Counted from the stretch's first letter, positions 18,203 to 27,495 are shown. The stretch: 64,000 nt of DNA from Kibdelosporangium banguiense (GCF_017876405.1 NZ_JAGINW010000001.1:10553203-10617202), one strand, 5' to 3'. Notes: generated by a model from the letters alone, not told the origin. Made by a program: numbers and translations.

Positions 18203-18472
18203 GAGTGTCCTCCTGTCGAACTCGGTCATTGACACGTCGAAGCAGCCAGGTCGAAACAGACACCTTTGCCGTGAAACCTGTCACAGTTTCAGCGCGCTTC
18301 CAGCGTCGCGGACAACGCGTCAGCGCCGTTTCAGGCCTCGTCACCAACATGAGCGGCAAGCCCTGATCCGCTTTGGCAAGCGGGCAGCGCGGCCGGCCGG
18401 ACGGCCAACTGACCTCCTGTTCCTTCAGGTGTGCCCGCACACCTGGCAACCGACGAGAGGAGGTGAACACGA

Positions 18473-19223
18473 TGAAGCAGATCAAGATCGTCCCTCGCCG
18501 TACGAGCAGCAACGCCTGCTCAAGGAGTCGAGGGTCACCCTGCTGGGCCTCGGTGGCACGGGCAGCGCGGTGGCGATGAGCCTGGCAGCCGTCGGCGTCG
18601 GATCGTTGCTGTGCGCGGACTTCGACGTAGTCGAAACCGGAAACCTCAACCGCCAGCCGCTCTACGCCGAGGACGACGTGGGAATGCCCAAAGTGGACGC
18701 TGCGGTACGGCGTCCGCGCGGGATCAACCGGCATGTGGAGGTGGCCGGCCGTTCGGTCAAGGTCAGCTCCATCGAGGACGTGCTCTCGCTGATGGACACC
18801 GACCTGTTCATCCTGTGCGCGGACCTGCCCTACCCGGAGATCGAACTCTGGACGAACGACGCCGCGCTGCTGACCGGTACGCCGTGGATAATCTCGCAGT
18901 ACGCCGGGCCGCAGACGTTGACCAGCCTGTTCGTGCCATACCGGACGCCGTGCTTCCGCTGCGCGGACGAGGCGCATCCGTGGATCCTCGATCCGGACGG
19001 CAATGGCAGGCAACGGATGCGCACACCACCGGGGCACGCGGTCATCGCGCCGACCGCGATCGTCAGCGGGCAGTTCGCCGCGCTGGAGGAGATCTGCCAT
19101 CTCACCGGAATGCCCACCCAGACCGCCCGCCGGACGTTCCGGCAGAGCCCGCTGGTCTACGACCACAACTTCTATACCGACCTGGAGTTCTGGCCGGAGT
19201 GCCCCGGCCGCGGCGGCAGGTGA
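18473..19223 (+). pseudogene. ThiF/MoeB-like E1 enzyme gene, N-terminus deleted and fused to a foreign start
   Basis: A strong ribosome-binding site (GAGGAGGTG) and the ATG at 18473 open a short peptide, MKQIKIVPRR. About 10 codons later the sequence joins, in another frame, a ThiF-type protein at PYEQQRLLKESRVTLLGLGG. That protein runs well preserved to the stop at 19223: LLCADFDVVETGNLNRQPLY, PYRTPCFRCADEAHPWILD. The ATP-binding GLGGTGSA and the NxxRQ arginine motif are present, but the usual N-terminal 80-100 residues are absent and the enzyme frame has no start codon. The start region may be the leader of a precursor peptide. ThiF enzymes adenylate RiPP precursors (pantocin- or cyclodehydratase-type). 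The locus is inactive as read. Confidence 0.55.
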
Positions 19224-19245
19224 TCCCCTTTTGTCTACAGTGGAC

Positions 19246-19440
19246 ATGACCAGCCGGCTGCGGCTCCGGCCGCTCGTCGTGCGGCCCGAAGACGGCGAAT
19301 TCGTGGTCGGCAGTCTCGACACTGGCGAGTTCGTCGCCCTTCCCGACGTGGGCAGGCGGGCGAGCAGCTCCGGCAGGAGTTCGACGCGGACGTCGACCTC
19401 ATCGACTTCGTGGAGCTGGCACCTCATCACCGTCAGCCGA
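19246..19440 (+). pseudogene. PqqD-like peptide-binding protein remnant with internal deletion
   Basis: It starts well: MTSRLRLRPLVVRPEDGEFV, GSLDTGEFVALPDVG, typical of PqqD/RRE domains that bind RiPP leader peptides, often fused to site-2 proteases. After GRR the frame is lost; the expected helix GEQLRQEFDADVDLIDFVEL is found in the next frame. A deletion of about 13-15 codons plus a frame change at about 19355 explains this. Shortly after, the sequence runs into the insertion-sequence remnant. The gene follows the ThiF remnant by 22 bp, as in RiPP clusters. Confidence 0.5.
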
Positions 19441-19456
19441 GGCCGCCGCGCCACCG

Positions 19457-19668
19457 TCCTCCCACACAACACAACATTCCCACACCACGGCCCCCCGGCC
19501 ACACCAAGCCATCGCCAACGCCCGACCATTACGACCACTGCCACAGCCGACCAACGATCCAGCTCAGATCAGTCAACTCGACATCCGCCGACGCCCACGA
19601 CTCGGTGGCATCCTCAACGAGTACCACGCCGCTTGACCAGCACGGATGACATTTTCGGCAAGCGCAAC
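19457..19668 (+). mobile_element. 3' remnant of an insertion sequence, sister copy of the one at the left edge
   Basis: The plus strand reads RPHQAIANARPLRPLPQP and then LDIRRRPRLGGILNEYHAA and a TGA at 19635-19637. It is the C-terminus of an integrase-type transposase nearly identical in pattern to the minus-strand copy at 30-160. The match continues beyond the stop (CGGATGAC, TTTTCGGC, AGCGC), so the IS end is around 19660. It joins a broken PqqD-like gene on one side and an N-terminally truncated dehydrogenase on the other. No 5' part of the element remains, so it is inactive. Confidence 0.65.
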
Positions 19669-20498
19669 GCGGCAACGAGCCAGTCGTGGTCTTCGACGTC
19701 AACGCCGAAGCCGCGCACCGGCTTGCCGAGTCGACCGGCGTCACCGTCGCGGAGACACTCGACCCGCTGCCCGATGGCGTCACGACGGTCATCCTCATGG
19801 TGCCCGACAGCAGGATCGTCGAAGGCCTGCTCACCGGACCGGGCGCGCTCCTCGAACGCCTGCCCGCCGGCGGACTGGTGATCGACATGAGTTCGTCGGA
19901 ACCGTCGAGCACCCGCAGACTCGCCGAACTGGCGGCGAAGCGCGGCATCGACTACGTCGACGCGCCCGTCTCGGGCGGCGTGCCCCGGGCGAGGACAGGA
20001 GAGCTCGCGATCATGGCAGGCGGCGACGTCACGGCCGTGAAGCGCGCGAAGCCGTTGCTCGGCCTCATCGGCGCGAGCATCCATCATGTTGGCGGTCCCG
20101 GCGCGGGCGACGCGGCGAAGGCGCTCAACAACCTGCTCTCCGCCACCAATATCGCCGCGGCCGCCGAGATCCTGAGTGCCGCGAGCCGCTTTGGGATCGA
20201 GCCCGCGGTCATGCTCGCGGTGATCAACGCCTCCACCAGCCGCAGCCAGGCAAGCGAGTTCAAGTACCCACGACACGTGCTGAGCGGGAAGTTCGACTCA
20301 GGTTTCGCGATGGACCTGATGCTCAAAGACCTCGGCATCGCCCGCACCCTCACCTCCGAGACGGGCCTGGACACACCCGTGACCGACGCCGCACAGGTGG
20401 TCGCACAGTCCTCACGTGCCTACGCCGACACCCCGCCCGACCACACCGAGATCGCCCGCTACTACGAAGCCAGGAACGGCGTGCTCTTCCGCGAATGA
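19665..20498 (+). pseudogene. 3-hydroxyisobutyrate/tartronate-semialdehyde-type dehydrogenase, N-terminus missing
   Basis: About 270 residues of a beta-hydroxyacid dehydrogenase are intact: VVVFDVNAEAAHRLAESTGV, DMSSSEPSSTRRLAELAAK, the signature DYVDAPVSGGVPRARTGELA, and the catalytic-lysine helix AGDAAKALNNLLSATN. The first 25-28 residues, which hold the GxGxMG NAD-binding turn, are missing. The gene joins the insertion-sequence end at about 19660-19668. A GTG at 19686 could still start translation, but the product could not bind NAD normally. The stop is 10 bp from the end of the convergent CocE-type gene. Confidence 0.7.
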
Positions 20499-20508
20499 CT
20501 CGGCCCCA

Positions 20509-22185
20509 TCACGAATCCGTGCTCACGGACAGCGTGAGGTGCGCACCGTCGAGACCGCCGAGAAGCAGCCGTTGACGGTTGCGCACGGTTTCGACGGCCG
20601 ACCAGCGATCGGCGCCTGTTCCGGGCGCGACAACGTATTCGGGTGCGTCGCTGCTGGCCACGGTCAGCCTGAGCCGGTGACCGGCACGCAGCCGGTAGCC
20701 GGTGTGGCCCAGGTTGACAGTGACTTGGGTTGGGGTGGTGGCAGTCAGCAGGGTTGTCTGGCCGCGGGCGATGAGGTGTGCGGAGCCGTCCGGTGCGACA
20801 TCGAGAAGCCGCAGGAAAAGGTCCATCTCGGGGCCGTCGGAGGCGATCGTGGCCTGGAACGCCACCGGACCCACCAAGTCGAGCGGAGCGTCGGCCGCCG
20901 GCGCGGTGAAGGTCAGGACGTCCGCACGGTCGGCGGTGGCGCGTTCGTCGGGATATGAGTGCAGGAAGGCGAAGGCGTTCGGGATCGCGGACGGGACAGG
21001 GTCGTCGGGATCGTGGACCCAGGACACCCACTGGGATTCCGGTTGCTCTTGCGCCGACAGCATCCCCGCTGAGGGGTACAGGGTGGTGCGACGGGTTTCC
21101 GGCGGCGGCCATGATTCGGCAGTGCGCCAACGGTCGGCACCACCGCCCGCGAGTTCCCAGCGTACGCGGGGAATGTCCTGCGGGCGGCCACGGCCGAGCA
21201 GGAAGATGTCGAAGAATTCCAGAGCGGGGTCGAGATAGCGCGGCATCATCCGGGCTCGGGCTTCGGCGTCGACGGCGTGATCGTGCTCCGGTGCGACAGG
21301 CGCGTCGGCATGCCGGTAGTTCTCGTGGTCTATCGCCTCGATCAGCAGGTACTCCGAGTTCGCCCAGCCCGGCCGCCGGGCGATCTCCTCGTGGTCGGCC
21401 CATTGCCATGGCGCGCAGTTGTCCCACCAGCCGATGGTCATCAGCACCGGTACCGGCGGCGCGTCGAAGGGGTGGCCTGCGGGAAACCGGCGCAGTATCA
21501 CCGGGTTCGGGAACATCAGGTCGTAGGAGGGCGACCGCTGTCCGACCGCGGCGAAGAACTCCTCGACCGTCTGCGAGTAGGGGCGGCGCGACCAGTCCAT
21601 GTCCCAGTTCACGTCGTCGTTGCCGAGGAAGTGGATCAGTGGGTACACGCGCATGATGCCCATCTGGACGTCCACTGTGGGCACTCCGGGAACCGGCAGC
21701 GGCATCTGCGCCAGGTCGGTGCCGGTCACCCGTGGCACGATCGCACGCAGGGCAGGATGCCCGGTCGAGACAGCCGCCCATTGGGTGAACCCGTAGTAGG
21801 AGTCGCCCCACATGCCGACGATTCCGTTGCTCCACGACTGCTGGATGATCCACTCGATTGTGTCGTAACCGTCGTGAGCCTCGTTGACGAACAGGAGGGC
21901 TTCGCCTTCGGAGCGGAACTTGCCCCGGACATCCTGAACGACGACACGGTAACCCCGCGCGGTCATGTACCGGGCGATCTCCGGCATGAACGTGTAGTCG
22001 CCACTCTTGTCGTAAGGGAGACGGACGAGCACCGTCGCGCCCTGGGTGGTGTCGCCATCCGGCAGGTAGACGTCCGTGGCCAGCCGGACGCCGTCTCGCA
22101 TCCGCACCAGGTGTTCCTGCGCGAACTCGCTGCGCGGCGCCGCGGGCATCCGCTCGAACTCGATCCTTGGCCTGATGTCGGTCAT
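20509..22185 (-). CDS. CocE/NonD family hydrolase (X-Pro dipeptidyl-peptidase-like)
   Basis: 558 residues, cytoplasmic. The alpha/beta hydrolase part has RDGVRLATDVYLP, GYRVVVQDVRGKFRSEGE, and the nucleophile motif GMWGDSYYGFTQW with the Ser in GDSY. The C-terminal third is the jelly-roll domain (FTAPAADAPLDLVGPVAFQA, HTGYRLRAGHRLRLTVASSD). The family includes cocaine esterase, alpha-amino-acid ester hydrolases and X-Pro dipeptidyl peptidases. It is the last gene of the ABC operon, joined to the ATPase gene by an ATGA overlap. It therefore probably cleaves whatever the transporter imports, such as short acylated or proline-containing peptides or esters (inference). Confidence 0.9.
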   Translation of the reverse strand: MTDIRPRIEFERMPAAPRSEFAQEHLVRMRDGVRLATDVYLPDGDTTQGATVLVRLPYDKSGDYTFMPEIARYMTARGYRVVVQDVRGKFRSEGEALLFVNEAHDGYDTIEWIIQQSWSNGIVGMWGDSYYGFTQWAAVSTGHPALRAIVPRVTGTDLAQMPLPVPGVPTVDVQMGIMRVYPLIHFLGNDDVNWDMDWSRRPYSQTVEEFFAAVGQRSPSYDLMFPNPVILRRFPAGHPFDAPPVPVLMTIGWWDNCAPWQWADHEEIARRPGWANSEYLLIEAIDHENYRHADAPVAPEHDHAVDAEARARMMPRYLDPALEFFDIFLLGRGRPQDIPRVRWELAGGGADRWRTAESWPPPETRRTTLYPSAGMLSAQEQPESQWVSWVHDPDDPVPSAIPNAFAFLHSYPDERATADRADVLTFTAPAADAPLDLVGPVAFQATIASDGPEMDLFLRLLDVAPDGSAHLIARGQTTLLTATTPTQVTVNLGHTGYRLRAGHRLRLTVASSDAPEYVVAPGTGADRWSAVETVRNRQRLLLGGLDGAHLTLSVSTDS

Positions 22186-23030
22186 GCGCCTGTCTCCTGG
22201 GTCTGGGATACGAATTCACGCCGGCGGGGCCGCCATCCTGGCCGTGGCACGGAGTCGAGCAGGCGCTTGGTGTACGGGTGTTCCGGGGCTTCCAGCACCC
22301 GATCGACGGGGCCCTCTTCCACGACCCTGCCGTGCCGCATGACGACAACGGTGTCGCTGATCTGCCGGACCACAGCGAGATCGTGGGAGATGACCAGCAA
22401 CGCGATCCCGGTCTCCGCACGGATGTCGGCCAGCAGGTTGAGAATCTGCGCCTGGATGGACACATCCAGAGCCGCGACCGCCTCGTCCAGGATCAGCAGC
22501 CTGGGCTGGGCAGCCAGGGCCCGTGCGACCGCCACCCGCTGCCGTTGCCCGCCGGACAGGGCCCGTGGGTAGGCGTCGGCCTGACGGTCGTCCAAGCCGA
22601 CCTGGTCGAGCAGTGCGGACACGCGTTCGGCCAGCTCCAGCTTGCCCATGGCGAAATGCAGGCGGACACACTCGCCAAGACAGGCGCGCACCCGCTGCCT
22701 ACGGTCAAGCGACAGGTACGGGTCCTGGAACACCAGCTGGACAGTCCGTGCCCGGTGACGGCGTTGCCTGGCCGATCTCCGGCCGTGGTGCCACTGCTCA
22801 CCATCGAAGTGGATCTCGCCACCGGTAGGCCTTTCCAGTCCGGCCACCATCCGCGCACAGGTCGATTTCCCGGACCCGGACTCCCCCACCACCGCCACGG
22901 CACCACCCGCGGGAATCGAAAGATCGACGCCATCGACCGCGACAAACGGTTCACGGCCGAGCGCTCCCGCTCGGCGTACCGAGAACACCTTGCGCAAACC
23001 ACGCACCCGCAACAACAACGACTCAGACAT
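22182..23030 (-). CDS. ABC transporter ATP-binding protein, DppF/OppF type
   Basis: 282 residues: Walker A VVGESGSGKSTCARMVAGL, Q-loop LVFQDPYLSLDRRQ, signature LSGGQRQRVAVARALAAQP, Walker B RLLILDEAVAALDVS, and H-loop VISHDLAVVRQI. The C-terminal extension (VLEAPEHPYTKRLLDSVP) is that of oligopeptide-transporter ATPases. The ATG at 23030 lies inside the end of the preceding ATPase gene (8-bp overlap). It energises import together with the other ATPase. Confidence 0.92.
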   Translation of the reverse strand: MSESLLLRVRGLRKVFSVRRAGALGREPFVAVDGVDLSIPAGGAVAVVGESGSGKSTCARMVAGLERPTGGEIHFDGEQWHHGRRSARQRRHRARTVQLVFQDPYLSLDRRQRVRACLGECVRLHFAMGKLELAERVSALLDQVGLDDRQADAYPRALSGGQRQRVAVARALAAQPRLLILDEAVAALDVSIQAQILNLLADIRAETGIALLVISHDLAVVRQISDTVVVMRHGRVVEEGPVDRVLEAPEHPYTKRLLDSVPRPGWRPRRREFVSQTQETGA

Positions 23031-24012
23031 CGGCAACCTCCTTCCGGTCGAGCTGCCCGGCGACATGACAGGCCACCCGGCCTGTCTCCACAGTCCGCAG
23101 CCGCGGTGTCTCCACACGGCACTGGTCGACCACGTGCGGGCAGCGGGAGCTGAAAGCACAGCCGTCCGGTACCTCGAACGCCGACAGCGGCCGGCCCACG
23201 ATGGTCCTCAACCGCTCGCCCCGCCTGGCCACGTCCGGGCGGGACGCGAGCAGCGCGGTCGTGTACGGATGCATCGATTCCGTGTGCAGCAAGGCGGACC
23301 GCGCATCCTCCACAATAGACCCGGCGTACATGACGGCGGTCCGGTCACAGATCGCCGCGGCGAGCTCGAGGTCGTGCGTGATGAACAGCATCGCCAGGCC
23401 GCGCTCGCGACGCAGCTCATCGAGGATAGCCACGACCTCCTCCTGGGTCGTGACGTCCAGAGCGGTGGTGGGCTCGTCGGCCAGGATCAGCCTGGGCTCG
23501 GCGGCGAGCGCCGCGGCGATCATGACCCGCTGCAGCAAACCGCCGGACAGCTCGTGCGGATGCTGGCACAGCCTGCGTTCCGGGTCACGGATCCCGACCT
23601 CTCGCAGCAGTCCGGTGACCGTCCGCTCGGCTTCCCGTGGTTTGACACCGCGGGTGGTGACCAGCCCTTCACACAGGAAGTCACCGACTGTCCGAACCGG
23701 ATTGATGTGCGCCCGCGGGTCCTGGAACACCATGGCGACGTCGCGGGCGCGGTAACGCCGCAACACCTGTGGCGTCATCGCCTGAACCGGCTGTCCGTCG
23801 AAACGGATCTCGCCCCGCACCCGCGCCCCGGCCGGCAACAGCCTGAGCACGGCTCGCGCCGTCATCGACTTCCCCGACCCGGACTCCCCCACCAGACCGA
23901 CCGCCTCACCCGCAGCGATCGTGAGACTGACGTCGTGGATCACCGGCTTCGACTCGACCCCGACGGGCAGATCGACCCCGAGCCGGTCGAACACCAGCAG
24001 CGGTTCCGTCAT
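23023..24012 (-). CDS. ABC transporter ATP-binding protein, DppD/OppD type
   Basis: 329 residues with Walker A LVGESGSGKSMTARAVLRLL, Q-loop MVFQDPRAHINPVRTV, signature ELSGGLLQRVMIAAALAAEP, Walker B RLILADEPTTALDVT, and H-loop FITHDLELAAAI. The C-terminal oligopeptide-ABC domain has the Cys-bearing motif CAFSSRCPHVVDQC (here including GCAFSSRC), usual for OppD-type subunits. Its start overlaps the permease gene by 4 bp (ATGA). Confidence 0.92.
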   Translation of the reverse strand: MTEPLLVFDRLGVDLPVGVESKPVIHDVSLTIAAGEAVGLVGESGSGKSMTARAVLRLLPAGARVRGEIRFDGQPVQAMTPQVLRRYRARDVAMVFQDPRAHINPVRTVGDFLCEGLVTTRGVKPREAERTVTGLLREVGIRDPERRLCQHPHELSGGLLQRVMIAAALAAEPRLILADEPTTALDVTTQEEVVAILDELRRERGLAMLFITHDLELAAAICDRTAVMYAGSIVEDARSALLHTESMHPYTTALLASRPDVARRGERLRTIVGRPLSAFEVPDGCAFSSRCPHVVDQCRVETPRLRTVETGRVACHVAGQLDRKEVADV

Positions 24013-24872
24013 CGCGAGTCCCTCTCCTCCAGCCGCTGGGCGATCCGCTCACCGACCAGGTTGAAGGCCACGATGGCGACCATCACCACGAGCGCCGCGT
24101 ACAGCGACTGCTCGGGCTGGCCGTTGAGAATGGACGCCTTCCCGGCCGCGACCATCACACCCCAGTCGGCCGCCGGTGGCTGGATTCCCAGGCCCAGGAA
24201 GGAGATCGTGGCAAGGTCGATCATGGCGTAGCCGAATCCGACCGCGCTCTGGGCCAGCAGCAGTGGCAGGATGTTGGGCAGCAGGTGCCGCAGGCAGATG
24301 CGCATGCCGCCCATGCCCTGCATGCGAAGGGCATCGATGTACGGAAGGTTGCGTTCCCGCAGCGCGGCGGTCCGCATCACGCGCAGGATCACCGGCAGAT
24401 AGGCGATCGACAGCGCGATCACCGGCGCGAAGAAGCCGCTGCCGAACACAGCCGCCGCCACGACTCCGAGTACAAGACCGGGCACCGCGTAGAGGGATTC
24501 CGCGATACGCGACACGATCGCGTCGATCCAGCCGCCGAACCAGGCCGCGAGCATGGCGAGCACTGTCCCGGCAGTCGACGCGAGAACGATCACCAGTGCG
24601 GGACCGGCAAGGCTGGGCCTGGCACCGTAGATCAGGCGGGACAACAGATCCCGGCCAGTGTCGTCCGTGCCGAGCAGATGGGACGCCGACGGGGACGCGA
24701 AGGCGTTCAGGGCGTCGAGCGCGTAAGGGTCGTGCGGTGCGAGCAACGGCGCGAAGATCGCGACAAGGGCGAACAGGCCACACACGACCGAGGCCGTGAC
24801 GGTCACTGCGCCGACCGCACCGAATCGCGGCAGCCCAGGCATTCTGCGCCGCGGCAACGCCAACTGGCTCAT
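24009..24872 (-). CDS. ABC transporter permease, DppC/OppC type
   Basis: 287 residues. An N-terminal helix is followed by the OppC-type outer loop APLLAPHDPYALDALNAFAS and HLLGTDDTGRDLLSRLIYGA, then five more helices. The cytoplasmic EAA loop reads IDALRMQGMGGMRICLRHLL, followed by LPNILPLLL. The start is the ATG at 24872, overlapping the DppB-type stop region (ATGA). It forms the membrane channel with the other permease. Confidence 0.9.
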   Translation of the reverse strand: MSQLALPRRRMPGLPRFGAVGAVTVTASVVCGLFALVAIFAPLLAPHDPYALDALNAFASPSASHLLGTDDTGRDLLSRLIYGARPSLAGPALVIVLASTAGTVLAMLAAWFGGWIDAIVSRIAESLYAVPGLVLGVVAAAVFGSGFFAPVIALSIAYLPVILRVMRTAALRERNLPYIDALRMQGMGGMRICLRHLLPNILPLLLAQSAVGFGYAMIDLATISFLGLGIQPPAADWGVMVAAGKASILNGQPEQSLYAALVVMVAIVAFNLVGERIAQRLEERDSR

Positions 24873-25822
24873 GCTGTCGCCCCCGATCGGGCGAGGCGGG
24901 GATCGAGCACCGCGTTCGTGATGTCCACAATGGTGTTGATGACCACGAACGCGGCCACGACGAACAGCGAGATCGCTTGCACCACGGCAAGGTCTTGCCG
25001 GGCGGCACTCTGCACCAGCAACGAGCCGATGCCGTTGACGCCGAACGCGTCCTCGGCCACCGCGGTGCCCGCGACGAGCCCGGCGATCGTCACCCCGGAC
25101 ACCGTGAGAATGGATGGGGTGGCGTTGCGAAGCACGTGCCGCCGGATGACCAGATGGCCCGGTATTCCCCTGCTGCGAGCCGTATCGACATGATCGGATC
25201 GAAGCTCCTCGGCGACCGCGGCGCGCGTGATCCTTGTGACGTAGGCGATGAACGTGAAGCTCAGCGCGATCGCGGGCAGCGTCAGGTGCAGCATCCGGTC
25301 GCCGAAGCCGGTCCCGGTCCCGTAGACGGGCAGCCAGGTCAGTGTGGTGGCGAACAACCAGATCAGCACGATCGCGATCACGAACGTGGGAGCGCCCATG
25401 GCGACGGTCGTGCCGACGGTCACCGCCGTGTTGACGCGCTTGCCGCCCAACGCGCCAAGGATCCCGAGCCCGACACCGAGCACGAGGATGAGCAGGCCCG
25501 CGTAGACCACCAGCATCAGGGTGGTGACGACACGGCTGCCGAGCAAGTGCGCCACGCTGTCGCGGAAGACCATCGACTGGCCCAGGTCGCCGGTGACGAA
25601 CCCGCCCAGCCAGTGCACGTATCGCACGACGAACGGGTCGTCCAGGTGGAACTCCCGCCGGATCGCCGCCAGTGTCGCCGGATCGGGGACGTGCCCGCCG
25701 GCGAGCAGCGCCGCCGGGTCGCCCGGCGCGATCTCGAGCACCCCGTAGATGGCGACGCTCGCGACCAGGAGGGTCACCACGAGTGCCGCCACCCGGCGGA
25801 GCACGAACAGCGCGATCCGCAT
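24869..25822 (-). CDS. ABC transporter permease, DppB/OppB type
   Basis: 317 residues. It starts MRIALFVLRRVAALVVTLLV, with the DppB hallmark APGDPAALLAGG near residue 35, GDLGQSMVFRDSV in the outer loop, and the EAA loop DHVDTARSRGIPGHLVIRRH. Six transmembrane helices are apparent. The ATG at 25822 overlaps the TGA of the binding-protein gene by ATGA, so the whole operon is translationally coupled. Confidence 0.9.
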   Translation of the reverse strand: MRIALFVLRRVAALVVTLLVASVAIYGVLEIAPGDPAALLAGGHVPDPATLAAIRREFHLDDPFVVRYVHWLGGFVTGDLGQSMVFRDSVAHLLGSRVVTTLMLVVYAGLLILVLGVGLGILGALGGKRVNTAVTVGTTVAMGAPTFVIAIVLIWLFATTLTWLPVYGTGTGFGDRMLHLTLPAIALSFTFIAYVTRITRAAVAEELRSDHVDTARSRGIPGHLVIRRHVLRNATPSILTVSGVTIAGLVAGTAVAEDAFGVNGIGSLLVQSAARQDLAVVQAISLFVVAAFVVINTIVDITNAVLDPRLARSGATA

Positions 25823-27495
25823 CAGGACGCCGCTCCCACACTCGCCGCCCACGGCGAACTGATGTAGGCGAAGGACGACGGCGGACCGGTGATGCGGTTG
25901 TTGAGATACAGCACTTCGTGGACGTTGGCGAGCGTCACCTGCAGACGGGCCGGCGCGTAGATGGCCTGCGCCTTCACGAAGTGCTCGGCGGTCTTGGCCG
26001 GATCTGTCGCGGCGCTCGCCGCCTCGATCTCCGCGGTGACGCCTGCGTCGTGGTAGTTGTTCCAGTTGAACAGGCCGCCCGGCAAGGTGAACAGCGGCGC
26101 GTAGGACAGCGCGCCCGGAACCTCCAAGTAGCCGATCGTGCCGACCAGATCGATGCCCTGGCGCCGGCTTGGGTCGTAGAACAGCTCGGAGAACTCGACG
26201 GGCTGCAGCTGTTTGATCTCGATGTCGAGTCCGGCCTGCTTGGCCGACGCCTGCACGATCGTGGCGGTCTGCGTGAGCGCCGGGCTTCCGACACCGATCG
26301 CCAGCACGAGCGGTCGGGTGGGTTTGACCTCGGCGACGAGTTGCTTCGCCTTGTCCAGGTTCGGTTTCGAGGTGTCTTCCAGCGCCGCGTAGCCGTCCTC
26401 GTAGATCTTGCGCGCGGGGCTCGCGTCCCACACCAGCCGTGGCGTGAAGGTCTTCTGCGGTGCGCCGGCGCCACGCAGGGCGGTCTTGATGATCGCGGTC
26501 TTGTCGACCGCCAGATCGATCGCGGTCCGGATGCGAGGATCCGCGGCGGGACCGGAGTCCGTCGCCGGGCCGATGGCCATCGACTGGGTGCTGGGTCCGA
26601 AGTAGACCTTGCCGGACGAGGCACGCAGGGCGTCGAGGCTCGCCACCGGCGCCTCGTACGTGCCGTCGATCTCGCCCGCGACCAGCGCGCTGGTCAGGGT
26701 GCTGGGATCGGTGACGAACCGGAAGCTGAACTGGGCGGCCTTCGGTTTCAGCGCAGGATCCCAGTAGGCGTCGTTCCGCTTGATCACAATCGAGTCACCG
26801 GGCGTCCACGAGCCGAAGCTGAACGGTCCGGTGCACATCAGACCACCCTGCGCGGTTCCGTAGCTCCGTCCGGCCTTCTCCGCGAACTTCTGCTGGCTGA
26901 CCGCGCCGGCGAGCCCGGCCATGTTGTTGACGAACTGCGCGTCCGGGACCGAGAGCCGCACGGTCACCTCGAGCGGGCCGCTGGCTTCGATCGAGGTGAC
27001 CGCATGGAAACCGGAGGCGGTGACCGCCCCGACCTCGGGATCCATGTTGCGCCGCAGGCTGTAGGTGACGTCCGCGGCGGTCAGCGGCGTGTCGTCCCAG
27101 AACTTCACGCCTGACCGGATCCGGAACACGATCGTGTGCGGGTCCGGCTGGGTGTACGACTCGGCCAGGCCTGGGCCGGCCGAGAAGTCCGGCTTGAGCC
27201 GTAACAGGCTCTCGCAGAGGTTCACCGTCACGGTGTTCGGCGAGTAGTCACCGGCCTTCGCCGGGTCCAGCGTGGTCGGCTCGCCGGCCGGCAGTGCCCA
27301 CGTGACCTTGTCCACCGCGCCGGTCGCGGCGGGCGTGGTCGACGTCAGACTGATCGCCGTGGTCGTCGGGCCGTCACCGCTGCTGGTTCCGCATGCCGTG
27401 ACGCTCGTGATGACCAGGACGCCGATTGCCCCCGCTGTCCATACCGTGCGTGCGTTCCGAAGGATCTTCGTCCGCCCCTGGCGGTGAATTCTCAT
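25822..27495 (-). CDS. ABC transporter substrate-binding lipoprotein (oligopeptide/dipeptide type)
   Basis: 557 residues. The ATG at 27495 is fixed by AAGGAGGG upstream. The leader has a hydrophobic core and a lipobox at ITSVTAC, so it is a membrane-anchored lipoprotein. The SBP family-5 fold shows TTLDPAKAGDYSPNTVTVNL, GVKFWDDTPLTAADVTYSL, and CTGPFSFGSWTPGDSIVIKR. It captures peptides or similar ligands and hands them to the permeases. First gene of the operon; the promoter lies in the 117-bp gap shared with the divergent TetR gene. Confidence 0.92.
   Translation of the reverse strand: MRIHRQGRTKILRNARTVWTAGAIGVLVITSVTACGTSSGDGPTTTAISLTSTTPAATGAVDKVTWALPAGEPTTLDPAKAGDYSPNTVTVNLCESLLRLKPDFSAGPGLAESYTQPDPHTIVFRIRSGVKFWDDTPLTAADVTYSLRRNMDPEVGAVTASGFHAVTSIEASGPLEVTVRLSVPDAQFVNNMAGLAGAVSQQKFAEKAGRSYGTAQGGLMCTGPFSFGSWTPGDSIVIKRNDAYWDPALKPKAAQFSFRFVTDPSTLTSALVAGEIDGTYEAPVASLDALRASSGKVYFGPSTQSMAIGPATDSGPAADPRIRTAIDLAVDKTAIIKTALRGAGAPQKTFTPRLVWDASPARKIYEDGYAALEDTSKPNLDKAKQLVAEVKPTRPLVLAIGVGSPALTQTATIVQASAKQAGLDIEIKQLQPVEFSELFYDPSRRQGIDLVGTIGYLEVPGALSYAPLFTLPGGLFNWNNYHDAGVTAEIEAASAATDPAKTAEHFVKAQAIYAPARLQVTLANVHEVLYLNNRITGPPSSFAYISSPWAASVGAAS

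Noticed and set aside
18286-18334. GTTTCAG direct repeats in the hydrolase/ThiF gap
   Set aside because: Only 7 bp, two copies 42 bp apart, and no symmetry. Too weak to call an operator.
20462-22465. Very long open frame overlapping the CocE-type gene on the same strand
   Set aside because: It is rich in Arg/Pro/Gly, spans two real genes in a shifted frame, and has no domain motifs. The CocE and ATPase frames carry all motifs.
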